DNA of 64,000 nt, from contig NZ_KB907784.1 of assembly GCF_000382185.1 (NCBI RefSeq), forward strand, positions 496,001 through 560,000, written 5' to 3'. Position 1 is the stretch's first letter. Each line of letters starts with the position of its first letter. The position numbers and the translations under genes were made by a program. Shown piece after piece: positions 1 through 9,256 of the stretch. This DNA is from Bordetella sp. FB-8 (GTDB taxonomy: Bacteria > Pseudomonadota > Gammaproteobacteria > Burkholderiales > Burkholderiaceae_B). Under the pieces are notes generated by a model. The model had not been told where the DNA came from. It made no database searches and saw only the letters and a list, made by a program, of their open reading frames with translations.

Positions 1-52
1 ATGCCCGGCAGCCGCACAGACCAATGATGCGGCGCGTTACGGGAATTCCTTC

Positions 53-850
53 ATGACCGATTCCATCGGCGACGATGCTCCCGGCGGCGCCCAGACCGTA
101 CGCCGCGCCATGGCCGTCCTGCGCCTGGTCGCCTGCAGCCAGGAACGTGGCGCGCGCCTGATTGACCTGGTGCGCATGTCCGGCCTGAACCGGCCGACAG
201 TGCACCGGCTGCTCAGGACGCTGATCCTGGAAGGCGCCATCGAACAGGACCCGCATACTCGGCGCTATCTCATCGGCCCGGAAATCAGTTTGCTGGGTCT
301 GGCGCGCACCCGTCGTTTTCCGCTGCTCACATTGGCGGACCCCTATCTCACCGAACTTGCGGACCAGGTCGGCGATACAGTGTTTCTGAGCATACGCCAC
401 GGCCACGATTCGATCTGCATAGGCCGGCGTACTGGAAATCACTCTATTCAAGTCCTATCGATCGAGGTCGGTGTGCGCCGACCGCTGGGCATCGGCGTTT
501 CCGGTGTGGCCTTGCTTGCCAGCCTGCCCGAGAAGGAAAGCGCGGCACGGGTGGCCGCCAATGCCGCGCGCCTGGCGGTCCTGGGCGAAAATCCGGCGGA
601 AATATCCGCACGCGTTGCCAAGGCGCGTTCCGCGGGCTTCTCACATGCTCCCATCGGACTGATGCCAGGCACCAGCGCAGTGGCCGTTCTCGTCCCAGGT
701 CTGCGTGGCTCGGCGCTTGGCGCAGTGACAGTCACCGCCATGGCCGAACGGCTGGCGCCGGACAAGCTCGGCCGCGTGGTGGCGCTCATGCGGGCCGCCG
801 CCCAGGCCATTTCGCGGCGTCATGAAGAAATCGAGCTGCGGCGGCCGTGA
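53..850 (+). CDS. IclR family transcriptional regulator
   Basis: A 265-residue DNA-binding regulator. The N-terminal winged helix (about residues 15-75) carries the typical IclR pattern (SGLNRPTVHRLLRTL as recognition helix region), followed by the effector domain (about 90-255) with IGVSGVALLA in the ligand pocket region. IclR proteins bind small organic acids and regulate adjacent catabolic genes. Its targets may lie upstream of the window or in the degraded CoA-transferase locus just downstream. The ATG at 53 is the first good start of the frame. Family assignment is secure; ligand and target are unknown. Confidence 0.85.
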   Translation: MTDSIGDDAPGGAQTVRRAMAVLRLVACSQERGARLIDLVRMSGLNRPTVHRLLRTLILEGAIEQDPHTRRYLIGPEISLLGLARTRRFPLLTLADPYLTELADQVGDTVFLSIRHGHDSICIGRRTGNHSIQVLSIEVGVRRPLGIGVSGVALLASLPEKESAARVAANAARLAVLGENPAEISARVAKARSAGFSHAPIGLMPGTSAVAVLVPGLRGSALGAVTVTAMAERLAPDKLGRVVALMRAAAQAISRRHEEIELRRP

Positions 851-985
851 TGCAATTCAATGCCGGGATTTCGATCCCGCCCGGCGCGGCGCATAGTGCC
901 TCTGCATGCTGCGCAATACCGTACTCACCCGCGGCGCCGTATCCGTCTGCCGCCTGATCACCTGGCTGACCGATCGCGCCGCGTG

Positions 986-1099
986 CGCGAAGGCGAATGC
1001 GTGGGCCTGGGCACGCCCATCAAGCTGTCGCGCACGCCGGGGGGACTGCGCAGCCTGCCGCCGGAACTGGGCGCGAGCAACGACGAGTACGGATGGTGA
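986..1099 (+). pseudogene. Remnant of a CaiB/BaiF-type CoA-transferase (3' end only)
   Basis: The plus frame ending at 1099 reads GTPIKLSRTPGGLRSLPPEL followed by GASNDE. This resembles the extreme C-terminus of family III CoA-transferases, where a G-x-P-I-K-x-S-x-T-P segment precedes a P-x-L-G-x-x-x-D-E tail. The frame upstream of about 986 shows no CoA-transferase features, so only the last 35 or so codons remain. This indicates a deleted catabolic gene downstream of the IclR regulator. The call rests on motif recognition only. Confidence 0.6.
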
Positions 1100-1124
1100 T
1101 GCGGCGCCAGATATTCGACGTGCT

Positions 1125-1418
1125 TTACTCGAACGGATTGCCAGGCTTGTTCGCGGCGCTTGCCAGGTCGGACGCTGCATCCGCAAGGTTGTATTCGCGC
1201 TGCACGGCCTGCAGCACCGCCGCGATGTCGCGCTCGAAACCGGCCGCGTTGCCCAAATGCGTCATGGCCCAATTGCAGCCGGTCTTGTCCGGCTCGGCCA
1301 GGAGCGCGGGCCGCGGCACGCTGATTTTCACGCCCTCTTCGACGACCGCGGGCAGACGATCCAGGCGCTTGCGGACTTCTTCCTGAAGTCTCGATGCGTT
1401 GGCCGTTTTGCGGATCAT
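1125..1418 (-). CDS. Small conserved-looking hypothetical protein (97 aa)
   Basis: A 97-residue protein of unknown function. The start at 1418 is chosen because GAGGAGG, a near-ideal Shine-Dalgarno, lies just upstream; the frame extends further 5' but without such a site. The product is soluble, with a basic N-terminus (MIRKTANASRL), the segment VEEGVKISVPRPALL and an acidic helical C-terminal half. No signal peptide or membrane segment is visible. It is oriented divergently from the LysR gene beginning at 1667. No family was recognised. Confidence 0.55.
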   Translation of the reverse strand: MIRKTANASRLQEEVRKRLDRLPAVVEEGVKISVPRPALLAEPDKTGCNWAMTHLGNAAGFERDIAAVLQAVQREYNLADAASDLASAANKPGNPFE

Positions 1419-1666
1419 GGGCGCCTCCTCGGGCTTGACGATTCTGTCTTTATTGAGACTTACGAGGCGGTAGGCGGCGCCGGCCGTCTCGAACGCGCAG
1501 TATCGCATCCCGAAAAATTGTCGAAACAGCCGTGGGCTTGCTGCATCAAGATCACACAGCGCTTCACCTTGGCAGTAAAGATCGCCTCCCGGTCGATATC
1601 GACCACCCAACATCATCCGGGCTCCAGCATAGAATCGAGGCTTACCCCGGTCCGCCCTGCACGCTC

Positions 1667-2542
1667 ATGCGCCTGCGTCATATCGAAATCTTCGAAGCCA
1701 TCCGCCGCACCGGCTCCCTGACCGAAGCCGCAGCCACGCTGCACATCACGCAGCCTGCGGCCAGCAAGCTGCTGGCCAATGCCGAGGCGCATCTGGGCTT
1801 CAAGCTGTTCGAGCGCGTCAAGGGCCGGCTGGTGGCCACCCGCGAGGCCGAGATCCTCACGCCCGAGATCGCCCGCCTGAGCCAGGACCTGAACGGCGTG
1901 CGCAAGTTGGCCGCGAGCCTGCGCGAGCGCCCGCACGGCCACCTGCGGCTGGGCTGCGCACCCGCGCTGGGCCTGGGGCTGCTGCCGGGGGTCATCCGTG
2001 CCAGCCGCGAAACCCGGCCCGGCCTGACCTTCGACATCCAGACCCGTCACAGCGCGGAACTGGTGCAAGGCCTGCTCACGCGCGAACTGGACCTGGCCGT
2101 GACCTTCGACACGCACGACTACCCCGGCCTGGTGCGCGAGGAGATCGGCCATACCGAACTGGTGAACCTGGGAAGAAAACCGGGCGAAGGCCCGGTCAGC
2201 CTGAAACAGCTATGCCAGGACGCGCTGATCATGCTCGATCCGCGCGATGCCGCGGGCGCGCTGCTGCAGATGGCCCTGGACGCGCAGGACCTGGAAGCAC
2301 CGCAGTCCGTGCAAGTACAGACCCACTACGTGGCCTGCGCTCTGGCCGAGGCGGGCTGCGGCCAAGCCATCGTCGACGCCATCACCGCCCGCGCCATGTT
2401 GCGCCCGGGCATGCGGCTGCGGCCCATCGCCCCCGCGCTGCGCGTGCCGATCAGCGTGATGCGGCGCGGCCACGACGCCATGTCGGGACTGCACCACGAA
2501 CTGATCGCCGCGCTGCGCGAGGCCTGCGTCAATCCATCTTGA
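1667..2542 (+). CDS. LysR family transcriptional regulator
   Basis: A 291-residue LysR-type regulator. The start MRLRHIEIFEAI at 1667 gives the usual LysR N-terminus; the frame is open 5' but the extra 45 residues look non-coding. The helix-turn-helix (about residues 15-45) includes GSLTEAAATLHITQPAASKL. The C-terminal effector domain covers about 90-290. Its 3' end overlaps the convergent Bug gene by 14 bp, so the two genes share terminal sequence. The regulated genes are not evident: neither the divergent 97-aa gene nor the Bug gene is a proven target. Confidence 0.85.
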   Translation: MRLRHIEIFEAIRRTGSLTEAAATLHITQPAASKLLANAEAHLGFKLFERVKGRLVATREAEILTPEIARLSQDLNGVRKLAASLRERPHGHLRLGCAPALGLGLLPGVIRASRETRPGLTFDIQTRHSAELVQGLLTRELDLAVTFDTHDYPGLVREEIGHTELVNLGRKPGEGPVSLKQLCQDALIMLDPRDAAGALLQMALDAQDLEAPQSVQVQTHYVACALAEAGCGQAIVDAITARAMLRPGMRLRPIAPALRVPISVMRRGHDAMSGLHHELIAALREACVNPS

Positions 2543-3521
2543 TGTGCTGCCTGGCCACCACGTCCCTGGCCCAGTCGTACTGCTCCTGGATCTCCTTGGC
2601 GAACGCCTGCGGCGTATTGCCCGACGGCGCCGAGCCCTGCTCGTCCAGCGCCTTGACGATCTTCGGATCCCTCAGGGCGACCACGGCGGCATTGCGCAGT
2701 TTTTCGACGATGTCCATGGGCGTGCCCTTGGGCGCCAGCAGGCCGTACCAGACGGGCTGGTTGAGCACCGGGTAGCCCAGTTCCTTGAAGGTCGGCACGT
2801 CCTTGATGGCGGGGATGCGCCGGGGCCAGGCGATGGCCATGGCGCGCAGGTTGCCCGCCAGGACCTGGGGCATGGACGAGGGCAGATTGTCGAAGTCCAT
2901 GTCGACGTGGCCGGCCACGGTATCGGACACGGCCGGCCCCGAGCCCTTGTAGGGCACGTGCACGATGTCGGCACCCGTGGCCATCTTGAAGGACTCGCCC
3001 ATCAGGTGCAGCACGCCGCAGGTGCCGGAGCTGGCATAGGAGAACTTGCCGGGATTTTTCTTGATCAGATCGAGGAATTCCTTGAAGTCCTTGACGGGCA
3101 TTTTCTTGGGATTGACCGTCACGATATTGGCCGTGTTGGCGAAATTGGTGACCGGCTGGAAATCCTTGATCGGATCGTAGGGCAGATCGCGCGGACGGCA
3201 GGCGGGGTTGACCGCCATGGTCGACACGGTGGCGATCGACAGCACGTAGCCGTCCGGCGCGGCGCGCGCCGCCTCGGCTGCGCCTACCGCGCCGCCCGCG
3301 CCGCCCTTGTTCTCGACCACCATCGCCTGGCCCAGTTCAGCGGCCATGCGCTGCGTGACCAGGCGCGCGATGATGTCGGTGGAACCGCCCGCCGCGAACG
3401 GCACGATGACGCGGATGGAATGCTCGGGATAGGCGGCGTGAGCCGGGGTGGCGATGCCGGCCAGCAATGCGGCGGCGCCGGTCAGCGCCAAAGCGGGGAC
3501 CAGGGGACGAACTTTGATCAT
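2529..3521 (-). CDS. Bug/TctC-type periplasmic solute-binding protein
   Basis: A 330-residue tripartite tricarboxylate transporter binding protein. An N-terminal signal peptide ends near AHAAYP. The typical Bug motifs follow: VPFAAGGSTDIIAR, VENKGGAGG, and a PYKGSGPA loop, which together form the carboxylate-binding cleft. The start at 3521 (MIKVRP) is preceded by GGAG; the in-frame ATG 21 bp upstream is less well placed. No TctA/TctB membrane subunits are adjacent, so this is an orphan binding protein as is common in Bordetella-like genomes. Ligand unknown, probably a carboxylate. Confidence 0.88.
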   Translation of the reverse strand: MIKVRPLVPALALTGAAALLAGIATPAHAAYPEHSIRVIVPFAAGGSTDIIARLVTQRMAAELGQAMVVENKGGAGGAVGAAEAARAAPDGYVLSIATVSTMAVNPACRPRDLPYDPIKDFQPVTNFANTANIVTVNPKKMPVKDFKEFLDLIKKNPGKFSYASSGTCGVLHLMGESFKMATGADIVHVPYKGSGPAVSDTVAGHVDMDFDNLPSSMPQVLAGNLRAMAIAWPRRIPAIKDVPTFKELGYPVLNQPVWYGLLAPKGTPMDIVEKLRNAAVVALRDPKIVKALDEQGSAPSGNTPQAFAKEIQEQYDWARDVVARQHIKMD

Positions 3522-3729
3522 GGATATCTCCGATGCGGTCATGCGGATCCATCAAGGACCGCACATGCCGCGTGTTTTAAGTGGTTTGCTCAAATGGCTT
3601 ACTCAAGGACAAGGCCCGCGCCCTCGCGAAGCGACGGGTGTCCTGTGTCCGAGAATAGCAGCAAACCTCTTTAAACACGTAGCGCAGAAGCCCTCTCGCA
3701 TCTGCTTGCGCTCGCCGCGCCGCGGCAGC

Positions 3730-5130
3730 TCAATGCCCCGCGCAGGTCATGTCGGCCGGCACAACCCAGCGGTCGAACTCTTGCGCAGTCAGATAGCCCA
3801 GCGCCAGCGCCGCCTCTTTGAGCGAGGTGTGCTCCTTGTGCGCCTTCTTGGCGATCTGCGCAGCCTTGTCGTAGCCAATGTGCGGATTGAGCGCGGTCAC
3901 CAGCATCAACGAGCGCTCGACCAGCTCGGCGATGCGTTCGCGGTTGGGCTCGATGCCGGCGGCGCAATGATGATCGAAGCTGGCCATGCCGTCGGCCAGC
4001 AGCCGCACCGACTGCAGGAAATTGTGGATCAGGAGCGGCTTGTAGACGTTGAGCTCGAAATTGCCGCTGGCCCCGCCGATATTGATGGCCACGTCGTTGC
4101 CCAGGACCTGCGCGGCCAGCATGGTGACCGCCTCGCATTGCGTGGGGTTGACCTTGCCCGGCATGATGGAGCTGCCCGGTTCGTTCTCGGGAATGCCGAT
4201 CTCGCCCAGGCCCGAGCGCGGGCCGCTGGCCAGCCAGCGCACGTCGTTGGCGATCTTCATCAGTCCCGCGGCCAGCGTCTTCAAGGCGCCGTGCGCGAAC
4301 AGCAGGGCCTCGTGCGAAGCCAGCGCCTGGAATTTATTGGGCGCGGACGCAAAAGAGACGCCGGTGTCGCGCGCCAGTTCCCCGGCCACGCGCGCGCTGA
4401 ACTCGGGATGCGCGTTCAGGCCGGTGCCCACGGCCGTGCCGCCGATGGCCAACTGATGCAGGCCCGGTAGCGTGGCGCGGATCTGCTGCTCGGCCAGGTC
4501 CAGCTGAGCCACGTAGCCGGACAGCTCCTGCCCCAGCGTGAGTGGCGTGGCGTCCTGCAAATGCGTGCGGCCTATCTTCACGATGCCGTAGTAGGCATGG
4601 CTCTTGGCCGCCAGCGTCGCAGCCAGGGCCTTGAGCGCCGGCAGCAGGTGACGCTCCACTTCGAGCGCGGCCGCCACGTGCATGGCCGTGGGAAAGGTGT
4701 CGTTGGACGACTGGCCGCGATTGACGTGATCATTGGGATGGACCTTGCGCGCCTCGCCGCGCTCGCCGCCCAGCAGTTCCGAGGCGCGGTTGGCCAGCAC
4801 CTCGTTCATGTTCATATTGCTCTGCGTGCCCGAGCCGGTCTGCCAGACCGACAGCGGAAATTCGTTCGGCCATTGGCCGGCGATGACTTCGTCCGCCGCG
4901 CGCGCGATGGCATCGGCGATCGCCGGGTCGAGTTCGCCCAGCTGGGCATTGACCCGGGCTGCCGCGCACTTGAGCCGCGCCATTGCCGTCACCAGGGCCA
5001 CCGGCATTTTCTCGGTCGAGATGGCGAAGAAATGCAGGGAACGCTGGGTCTGCGCGCCCCAGAGATGCTCCTGGGGGACCTCGATGGGACCGAAGGTGTC
5101 GTGTTCGACGCGGGTCTTGCCTGTAGTCAT
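3730..5130 (-). CDS. fumC: Class II fumarate hydratase
   Basis: A 466-residue class II fumarase that interconverts fumarate and malate in the TCA cycle without an iron-sulfur cluster. The superfamily signature [15 protein letters not shown], which carries the catalytic serine loop, is intact, and the [13 protein letters not shown] substrate-binding segment is present. Length matches the family. A GGAG precedes the ATG at 5130. The gene is divergent from tsaE. The window also encodes an unrelated class I (Fe-S) fumarase at 37511-39034, so the organism has both an oxidant-tolerant and an oxygen-sensitive form. Confidence 0.96.
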   Translation of the reverse strand: MTTGKTRVEHDTFGPIEVPQEHLWGAQTQRSLHFFAISTEKMPVALVTAMARLKCAAARVNAQLGELDPAIADAIARAADEVIAGQWPNEFPLSVWQTGSGTQSNMNMNEVLANRASELLGGERGEARKVHPNDHVNRGQSSNDTFPTAMHVAAALEVERHLLPALKALAATLAAKSHAYYGIVKIGRTHLQDATPLTLGQELSGYVAQLDLAEQQIRATLPGLHQLAIGGTAVGTGLNAHPEFSARVAGELARDTGVSFASAPNKFQALASHEALLFAHGALKTLAAGLMKIANDVRWLASGPRSGLGEIGIPENEPGSSIMPGKVNPTQCEAVTMLAAQVLGNDVAINIGGASGNFELNVYKPLLIHNFLQSVRLLADGMASFDHHCAAGIEPNRERIAELVERSLMLVTALNPHIGYDKAAQIAKKAHKEHTSLKEAALALGYLTAQEFDRWVVPADMTCAGH

Positions 5131-5161
5131 GATGTTCTCCGGTAAGCACGCGGCCGCTCCC

Positions 5162-5167
5162 TATAAT
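5162..5167 (+). promoter_or_regulatory. Probable -10 element upstream of tsaE-amiC
   Basis: A perfect TATAAT lies 45 bp before the tsaE start in an otherwise GC-rich intergenic region. No convincing -35 hexamer is visible at 16-18 bp spacing. Position and orientation fit transcription of tsaE-amiC. Confidence 0.4.
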
Positions 5168-5211
5168 CGCGGGCGCATCTTCTGTTTTACACCCCAAGGC
5201 CCTGAACTCCG

Positions 5212-5733
5212 ATGACCGAACCGCTCGCCCTGCGCTCCCTGCGCCTGCCCGACGAAGCCGCCACCGATGCGCTGGCCGGCCGGCTGGCCCCCCTGGTCAG
5301 CGGCGCGGCCGGACTGCCGGCCGGGGGCCGCATTCACCTGCAGGGTGACCTGGGCGCGGGCAAAACCGCCTTTGCCCGGGCACTGTTGCGCGCATGCGGT
5401 ATCAAAGGCCGGATCAAAAGTCCTAGCTATGCCCTGCTTGAATCCTATAAAATTTCTAACTTATACTTGTATCACTTTGATTTTTATAGATTTAGCGATT
5501 CGCGCGAATGGCTGGATGCAGGGTTTCGCGATTTGCTGCGCGAGGATGCGGTAGTTTTGATCGAATGGCCGGAGCGGGCTGGCAGCCTGCTGCCCCCGCC
5601 CGATCTGCTGATTTACCTGTCCTATGCGGAGCCTGGTCGTGATGCAACCCTCGCAGCCCACACTGCCCGAGGTCTATCATGGTTGAACGCGCTTGCTCTG
5701 TCGCCCCCATCAACGCCACCCGCCGCCGGTTGA
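5212..5733 (+). CDS. tsaE: tRNA threonylcarbamoyladenosine biosynthesis ATPase TsaE
   Basis: A 173-residue P-loop ATPase that works with TsaB and TsaD to form t6A37 on ANN-decoding tRNAs. Walker A GDLGAGKTAFARALL is near residue 45, and the family motif SPSYALLESY and the acidic segment LIEWPERAG follow. It overlaps the start of amiC by 55 bp, the usual tsaE-amiC arrangement of proteobacteria. Codons between about 5440 and 5500 are unusually AT-rich for this genome (tta, aga, tat, ttt), although the protein sequence there is normal for the family. Confidence 0.95.
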   Translation: MTEPLALRSLRLPDEAATDALAGRLAPLVSGAAGLPAGGRIHLQGDLGAGKTAFARALLRACGIKGRIKSPSYALLESYKISNLYLYHFDFYRFSDSREWLDAGFRDLLREDAVVLIEWPERAGSLLPPPDLLIYLSYAEPGRDATLAAHTARGLSWLNALALSPPSTPPAAG

Positions 5734-7061
5734 TCAGCGCCGGCACGGCGTTGCTGGTGCTGCCCGTGGTGCCTGGCCTGGCGCAGGCCGCCACGCTCCT
5801 GGCGGTACGCACCTGGCCCGCCGACGCCTACACACGTGTCACGCTCGAACTCGATAGCGAGCTCAAAACCCAGCATTTCACGCTCGAACACCCGGACCGC
5901 CTGGTGGTCGACATCGATGGCTTGACAGCCAGCCACGCGCTCGACAAGCTGATTTCCGAAGTCCGCCCCAACGACCCCTACATCAAGAGCCTGCGCGTCG
6001 CGCAGAACCGCCCCAATGTCGTGCGCCTGGTGTTCGACCTGAAGCAGCCCGTGGCGCCGCAGGTCTTCACGCTCAAACCGGTGGCCGACTATCAATACCG
6101 CCTGGTGCTGGACCTCTATCCCAAGGTTGCGCAGGACCCGCTGCTGGCCGTGCTGAACGGCAAGCAGGCCGGCCCCGACGTCGACGATCCGCTGGCGCAC
6201 GTGCTCGATCAGATCGCGCGCAGCGAACAGCAGAACGGCGAAGCCGCGCCGGTCCCTTTGGTCCGGGGCCAGACGGCTCCACGCGATCCGGTCCTGCCGT
6301 CCGTCGCCCTGGACGAGCCGCCGATGACCTCGCGCCCCGGGCGCAAGCGCATGCTGACCATCGCGGTGGACCCCGGCCACGGCGGCGAGGATCCCGGCGC
6401 CATCGGCAAGAGCGGCCTGTACGAGAAAATTGTGGTGCTGCATATCGCCGACCGCCTCAAGTCGATGATCAACAGCCAGCCCAATATGCGCGCCTACCTG
6501 ACGCGCGACAGCGACTTCTTCGTACCGCTGAACGTGCGCGTGGAAAAGGCCCGGCGTGCCGGCGCCGACCTGTTCGTCTCCATCCACGCCGACGCCTTCA
6601 TCAAGCCCTCGGCACGGGGTTCGTCGGTCTTCGCCCTGTCCGAACACGGCGCGTCCAGCGCGCAGGCCCGCTGGATGGCCAACCGCGAAAACAGTTCGGA
6701 CCTCATCGGCGGCGTCAATCTGGGCGCGCACGACGCCCAGGTCGCCCGGGTGCTGCTCGATCTGTCCACCACCGCGCAGATCAACGATTCGCTCAAGCTG
6801 GGCTCGGTCTTTCTGGGCGAACTGGCCAAGATCAACCGCCTGCACAGCCATCAGGTCGAACAGGCGGGGTTCGCCGTGCTCAAGGCGCCCGACATTCCCT
6901 CCGTGCTGGTCGAATCCGCGTTCATCAGCAACCCCGAAGAAGAAGCGAAGCTGCGCACGTCCGTCTACCGGGAACAGGTCGCGCAGGCGCTCATGGAGGG
7001 CATCAACCGTTACTTCACCAGCCATCCGCCGCTGGCGCGAACCGTGGCCGACGCGACCTGA
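5679..7061 (+). CDS. amiC: N-acetylmuramoyl-L-alanine amidase AmiC
   Basis: A 460-residue periplasmic cell-division amidase that cleaves the amide between MurNAc and the stem peptide to separate daughter cells. A twin-arginine type signal (TRRRLISAGTALLVLPVV) precedes AQA cleavage near residue 37. An AMIN localisation domain covers about 40-140. The Amidase_3 zinc domain covers about 225-450 with DPGHGGEDPGA, SIHADAF and VESAFISNPEEE as metal-binding and catalytic segments. It is translationally overlapped with tsaE. The IS4-type remnant lies just downstream. Confidence 0.94.
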   Translation: MVERACSVAPINATRRRLISAGTALLVLPVVPGLAQAATLLAVRTWPADAYTRVTLELDSELKTQHFTLEHPDRLVVDIDGLTASHALDKLISEVRPNDPYIKSLRVAQNRPNVVRLVFDLKQPVAPQVFTLKPVADYQYRLVLDLYPKVAQDPLLAVLNGKQAGPDVDDPLAHVLDQIARSEQQNGEAAPVPLVRGQTAPRDPVLPSVALDEPPMTSRPGRKRMLTIAVDPGHGGEDPGAIGKSGLYEKIVVLHIADRLKSMINSQPNMRAYLTRDSDFFVPLNVRVEKARRAGADLFVSIHADAFIKPSARGSSVFALSEHGASSAQARWMANRENSSDLIGGVNLGAHDAQVARVLLDLSTTAQINDSLKLGSVFLGELAKINRLHSHQVEQAGFAVLKAPDIPSVLVESAFISNPEEEAKLRTSVYREQVAQALMEGINRYFTSHPPLARTVADAT

Positions 7062-7098
7062 GGCGCCGACAGACCCGGGGCCGTCAATCGGCCCTAAG

Positions 7099-7787
7099 GC
7101 GAATGGCACTTACTGGAAGTCGTATCCGAGGCCGTGCTGCAGCGACAGAGGCGGTAGATTTTTTCAACCTCCTGGCCGGCGAGGAGTTGCTGAGGTTGAC
7201 CGATGAGCTCAGTCTGGCACACCGGGCATGAGTGTGAGAACGGGCGGTTACTGGCGAAGACGTTCGGTCAAGCGGGTCGATGGCACGGGGATTTCGATGC
7301 CCGATACGCCGTCCAACCAAGCCCGCTTCCCCCAGCCGAACTCTCAGGGTTCAGGCGTGGGCTTTCCCTTGGTCAATCTGGTGGCGGTCATTTGCTTGGC
7401 CACCGGTGCTGGTGTGCAGGCGGCCGTGGGCCCCTACGCGGGCAAAGGCACAGGTGAGTTGGCCCTGTTTCGCGAGTTGCAATCGACGTTCTGTCGACAT
7501 GATGTGATGCTGGCCGATGCGCTTTACTGCAACTACTGGTTGATTGCCACGATGATTGCCGCGGGGGTCGATATCGTCATGGCGCAGCACGGATGCCGGC
7601 ACACTGACTTCCGACAGGGCAAGTCGCTGGGTAAACGCGATCACCTGGTGACCTGGTCCAAACCGGCAAGCCGTCCGGCCTGGATGACGCGCCAGCAGTA
7701 TCAAGCATTCACAGCGCTCGGTCGCTCGCGAGTGCCTCCAAAAACTCCGGCAGGCTCCTCGGTCACGCTAAAGTAAGTGCCATTCGC
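7099..7787. mobile_element. Internally deleted IS4-type insertion element with intact ends
   Basis: A 17-bp perfect terminal inverted repeat, GGCGAATGGCACTTACT, lies at 7098-7114 and its complement at 7772-7788. The 6-bp direct repeat CCTAAG flanks both ends (7093-7098 and 7788-7793), consistent with a target duplication. If the outermost G/C pair is counted inside the element the duplication is 4 bp, CTAA. At about 690 bp it is much shorter than full IS4-group elements. It encodes only broken transposase pieces, so it is non-autonomous but could still be mobilised in trans. Confidence 0.8.
7103..7776 (+). pseudogene. IS4-type transposase, fragmented
   Basis: Two pieces of one transposase can be read. 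An ATG at 7103, inside the left terminal repeat, starts a 42-residue N-terminus (MALTGSRIRGRAA then VDFFNLLAGEELL) that stops at 7231. A second frame from 7228 gives the catalytic core with VDGTGISMPDT, GFPLVNLVAVI, DVMLADALYC (second catalytic aspartate region) and HTDFRQGKSLG, ending inside the right repeat. Full-length relatives are above 400 residues. The segment between the pieces and the C-terminus with the catalytic glutamate region are missing or scrambled, so it is inactive. Confidence 0.8.
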
Positions 7788-7804
7788 CCTAAGACCTGTT
7801 AACA

Positions 7805-9256
7805 CTAGAAGGAGGAGCGGGTCGCCATGGCCCGCTCGAAGCTGCCCGATATCTCGCCCGCGAGCGCGGACAAGACCTGGATTTCGCCCAGGCTCAGTTC
7901 CCGTGAGCACGGCATTTCGCCCCAGGAACCGCACATCATCGCGATGCACTTGCCCTGCAGATGCACCGGCACCAACAACACCGAGCGCGCATTGGGGAAT
8001 TCGGTCGTGAACCAGGCCGGCATGCGGTGGCTGACGCTCGGCCTCTTGACGTCGAGCCAGAGCGTGGGTTCTTTTTTGGTCACCACCAGATGGAAGATGT
8101 CCGGCACGAATCCCGCGTCGAAGGAGAACTTATCCAGACGCTCGCGTATGCCCGGCCCGAATCCGAACCGGGCGATGTAGCGGCGGGATCCCGGATGCAG
8201 CAACATCATGAACCCTGTCTTCAGGTTCAGCGCGTTCATGATGCTTTCCACGACCCAGGGGGTGAGCGCGGTCGTGCCCAGGCCAGGCGCCTTCTCGCGG
8301 ATTTCCTCGAGCGCGGCCTCCAGCCTGGCGACCGCGTCCTGCGGCCTGTCGAATTCCGGTTCGCTCACCGAGGCCACCGGTATTTCGTTGTCCGAGTCGA
8401 TCTCCAGCTTCAGCGCCTGCGTCTGCTCGAGCGCCTCCTGCACGATGATCGGATCCAGGGCCAAATTCTCGGTATATTGCAGAACGAAGAGGGATATCTC
8501 TTCATCGCTGGCGTCGACCTCCATCATCGACACGACGCGGGAAGACAGCGCCGCAACCGCTCCCAGCCATTCGCCGTGGGATTGCGGCGTCGACGCATCG
8601 AGATCGGGCAGGTCGGCCTGCATGCAATTGCGGATCTCGTTGGGCAGGTTCCACTGCTGCGCAGCCTCTTGCGCGATTTCCTCCAGAGTGGCACCCAGAA
8701 TCTGCCGGCAGGCATCGCTCTCGGACAAGGAGGGATCGGCCGCCAGCTTGGCCTGGACCCGCGCCCACTCGTCTTCCAGATAGAGCACCACCAAGAGGCG
8801 CGAGAGCTGGTACATCAAGGTGCAGAGCACAGCCTCCTCGGAAGGTTGCGTGCCGTGCGCGATCGTCATTTTTCGCGTGAATTCGGCTGCCATCTGGGCG
8901 CGCACGATCACCTCGCGCGCATCCTCGCGGCTACCCGCTGCGCTCTGGAACTGATTCAACAGCTGCAGACTGAGTCCCAGGTATTCCACCGTGTCCACGC
9001 CCAGCACCATGATGGCGCGCGACACCGTCGTGACATCGCCGCCCATCGTGCGGTACATCGCCGAATTGGCAAGGCGCAAAACCTTTTGCGAAAAGGCGAA
9101 ATCGGACAGCACCAGCGACGTCAGATCGGTCACGCTGGCCTGTTCGTCCTGCAGCGAACGTATGATGTGCTCGGCCGAATGCTGCAAGGAAGGAACATCC
9201 CCGCGCACGCTCATCCGCTTCCACAACTTATCGATGACTGTTTTTTTTCTGGTCAT
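7805..9256 (-). CDS. HDOD domain signalling protein with C-terminal GAF-like region
   Basis: A 483-residue protein. An HDOD domain covers about residues 15-215 (PSLQHSAEHIIRSLQD, LRLANSAMY, AIMVLGVDTV); HDOD domains resemble HD phosphohydrolases but usually lack catalytic residues and act in signalling. The C-terminal part (about 325-470) looks like a small-ligand sensing GAF-type fold. Its ATG overlaps the stop of the upstream GGDEF-EAL gene in a TGATG junction, so translation is probably coupled. This suggests a joint role in cyclic-di-GMP signalling. The partner process is unknown. Confidence 0.85.
   Translation of the reverse strand: MTRKKTVIDKLWKRMSVRGDVPSLQHSAEHIIRSLQDEQASVTDLTSLVLSDFAFSQKVLRLANSAMYRTMGGDVTTVSRAIMVLGVDTVEYLGLSLQLLNQFQSAAGSREDAREVIVRAQMAAEFTRKMTIAHGTQPSEEAVLCTLMYQLSRLLVVLYLEDEWARVQAKLAADPSLSESDACRQILGATLEEIAQEAAQQWNLPNEIRNCMQADLPDLDASTPQSHGEWLGAVAALSSRVVSMMEVDASDEEISLFVLQYTENLALDPIIVQEALEQTQALKLEIDSDNEIPVASVSEPEFDRPQDAVARLEAALEEIREKAPGLGTTALTPWVVESIMNALNLKTGFMMLLHPGSRRYIARFGFGPGIRERLDKFSFDAGFVPDIFHLVVTKKEPTLWLDVKRPSVSHRMPAWFTTEFPNARSVLLVPVHLQGKCIAMMCGSWGEMPCSRELSLGEIQVLSALAGEISGSFERAMATRSSF

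Noticed and set aside
5622..7109. 495-codon minus frame opposite amiC
   Set aside because: Shadow of amiC; no protein family features.
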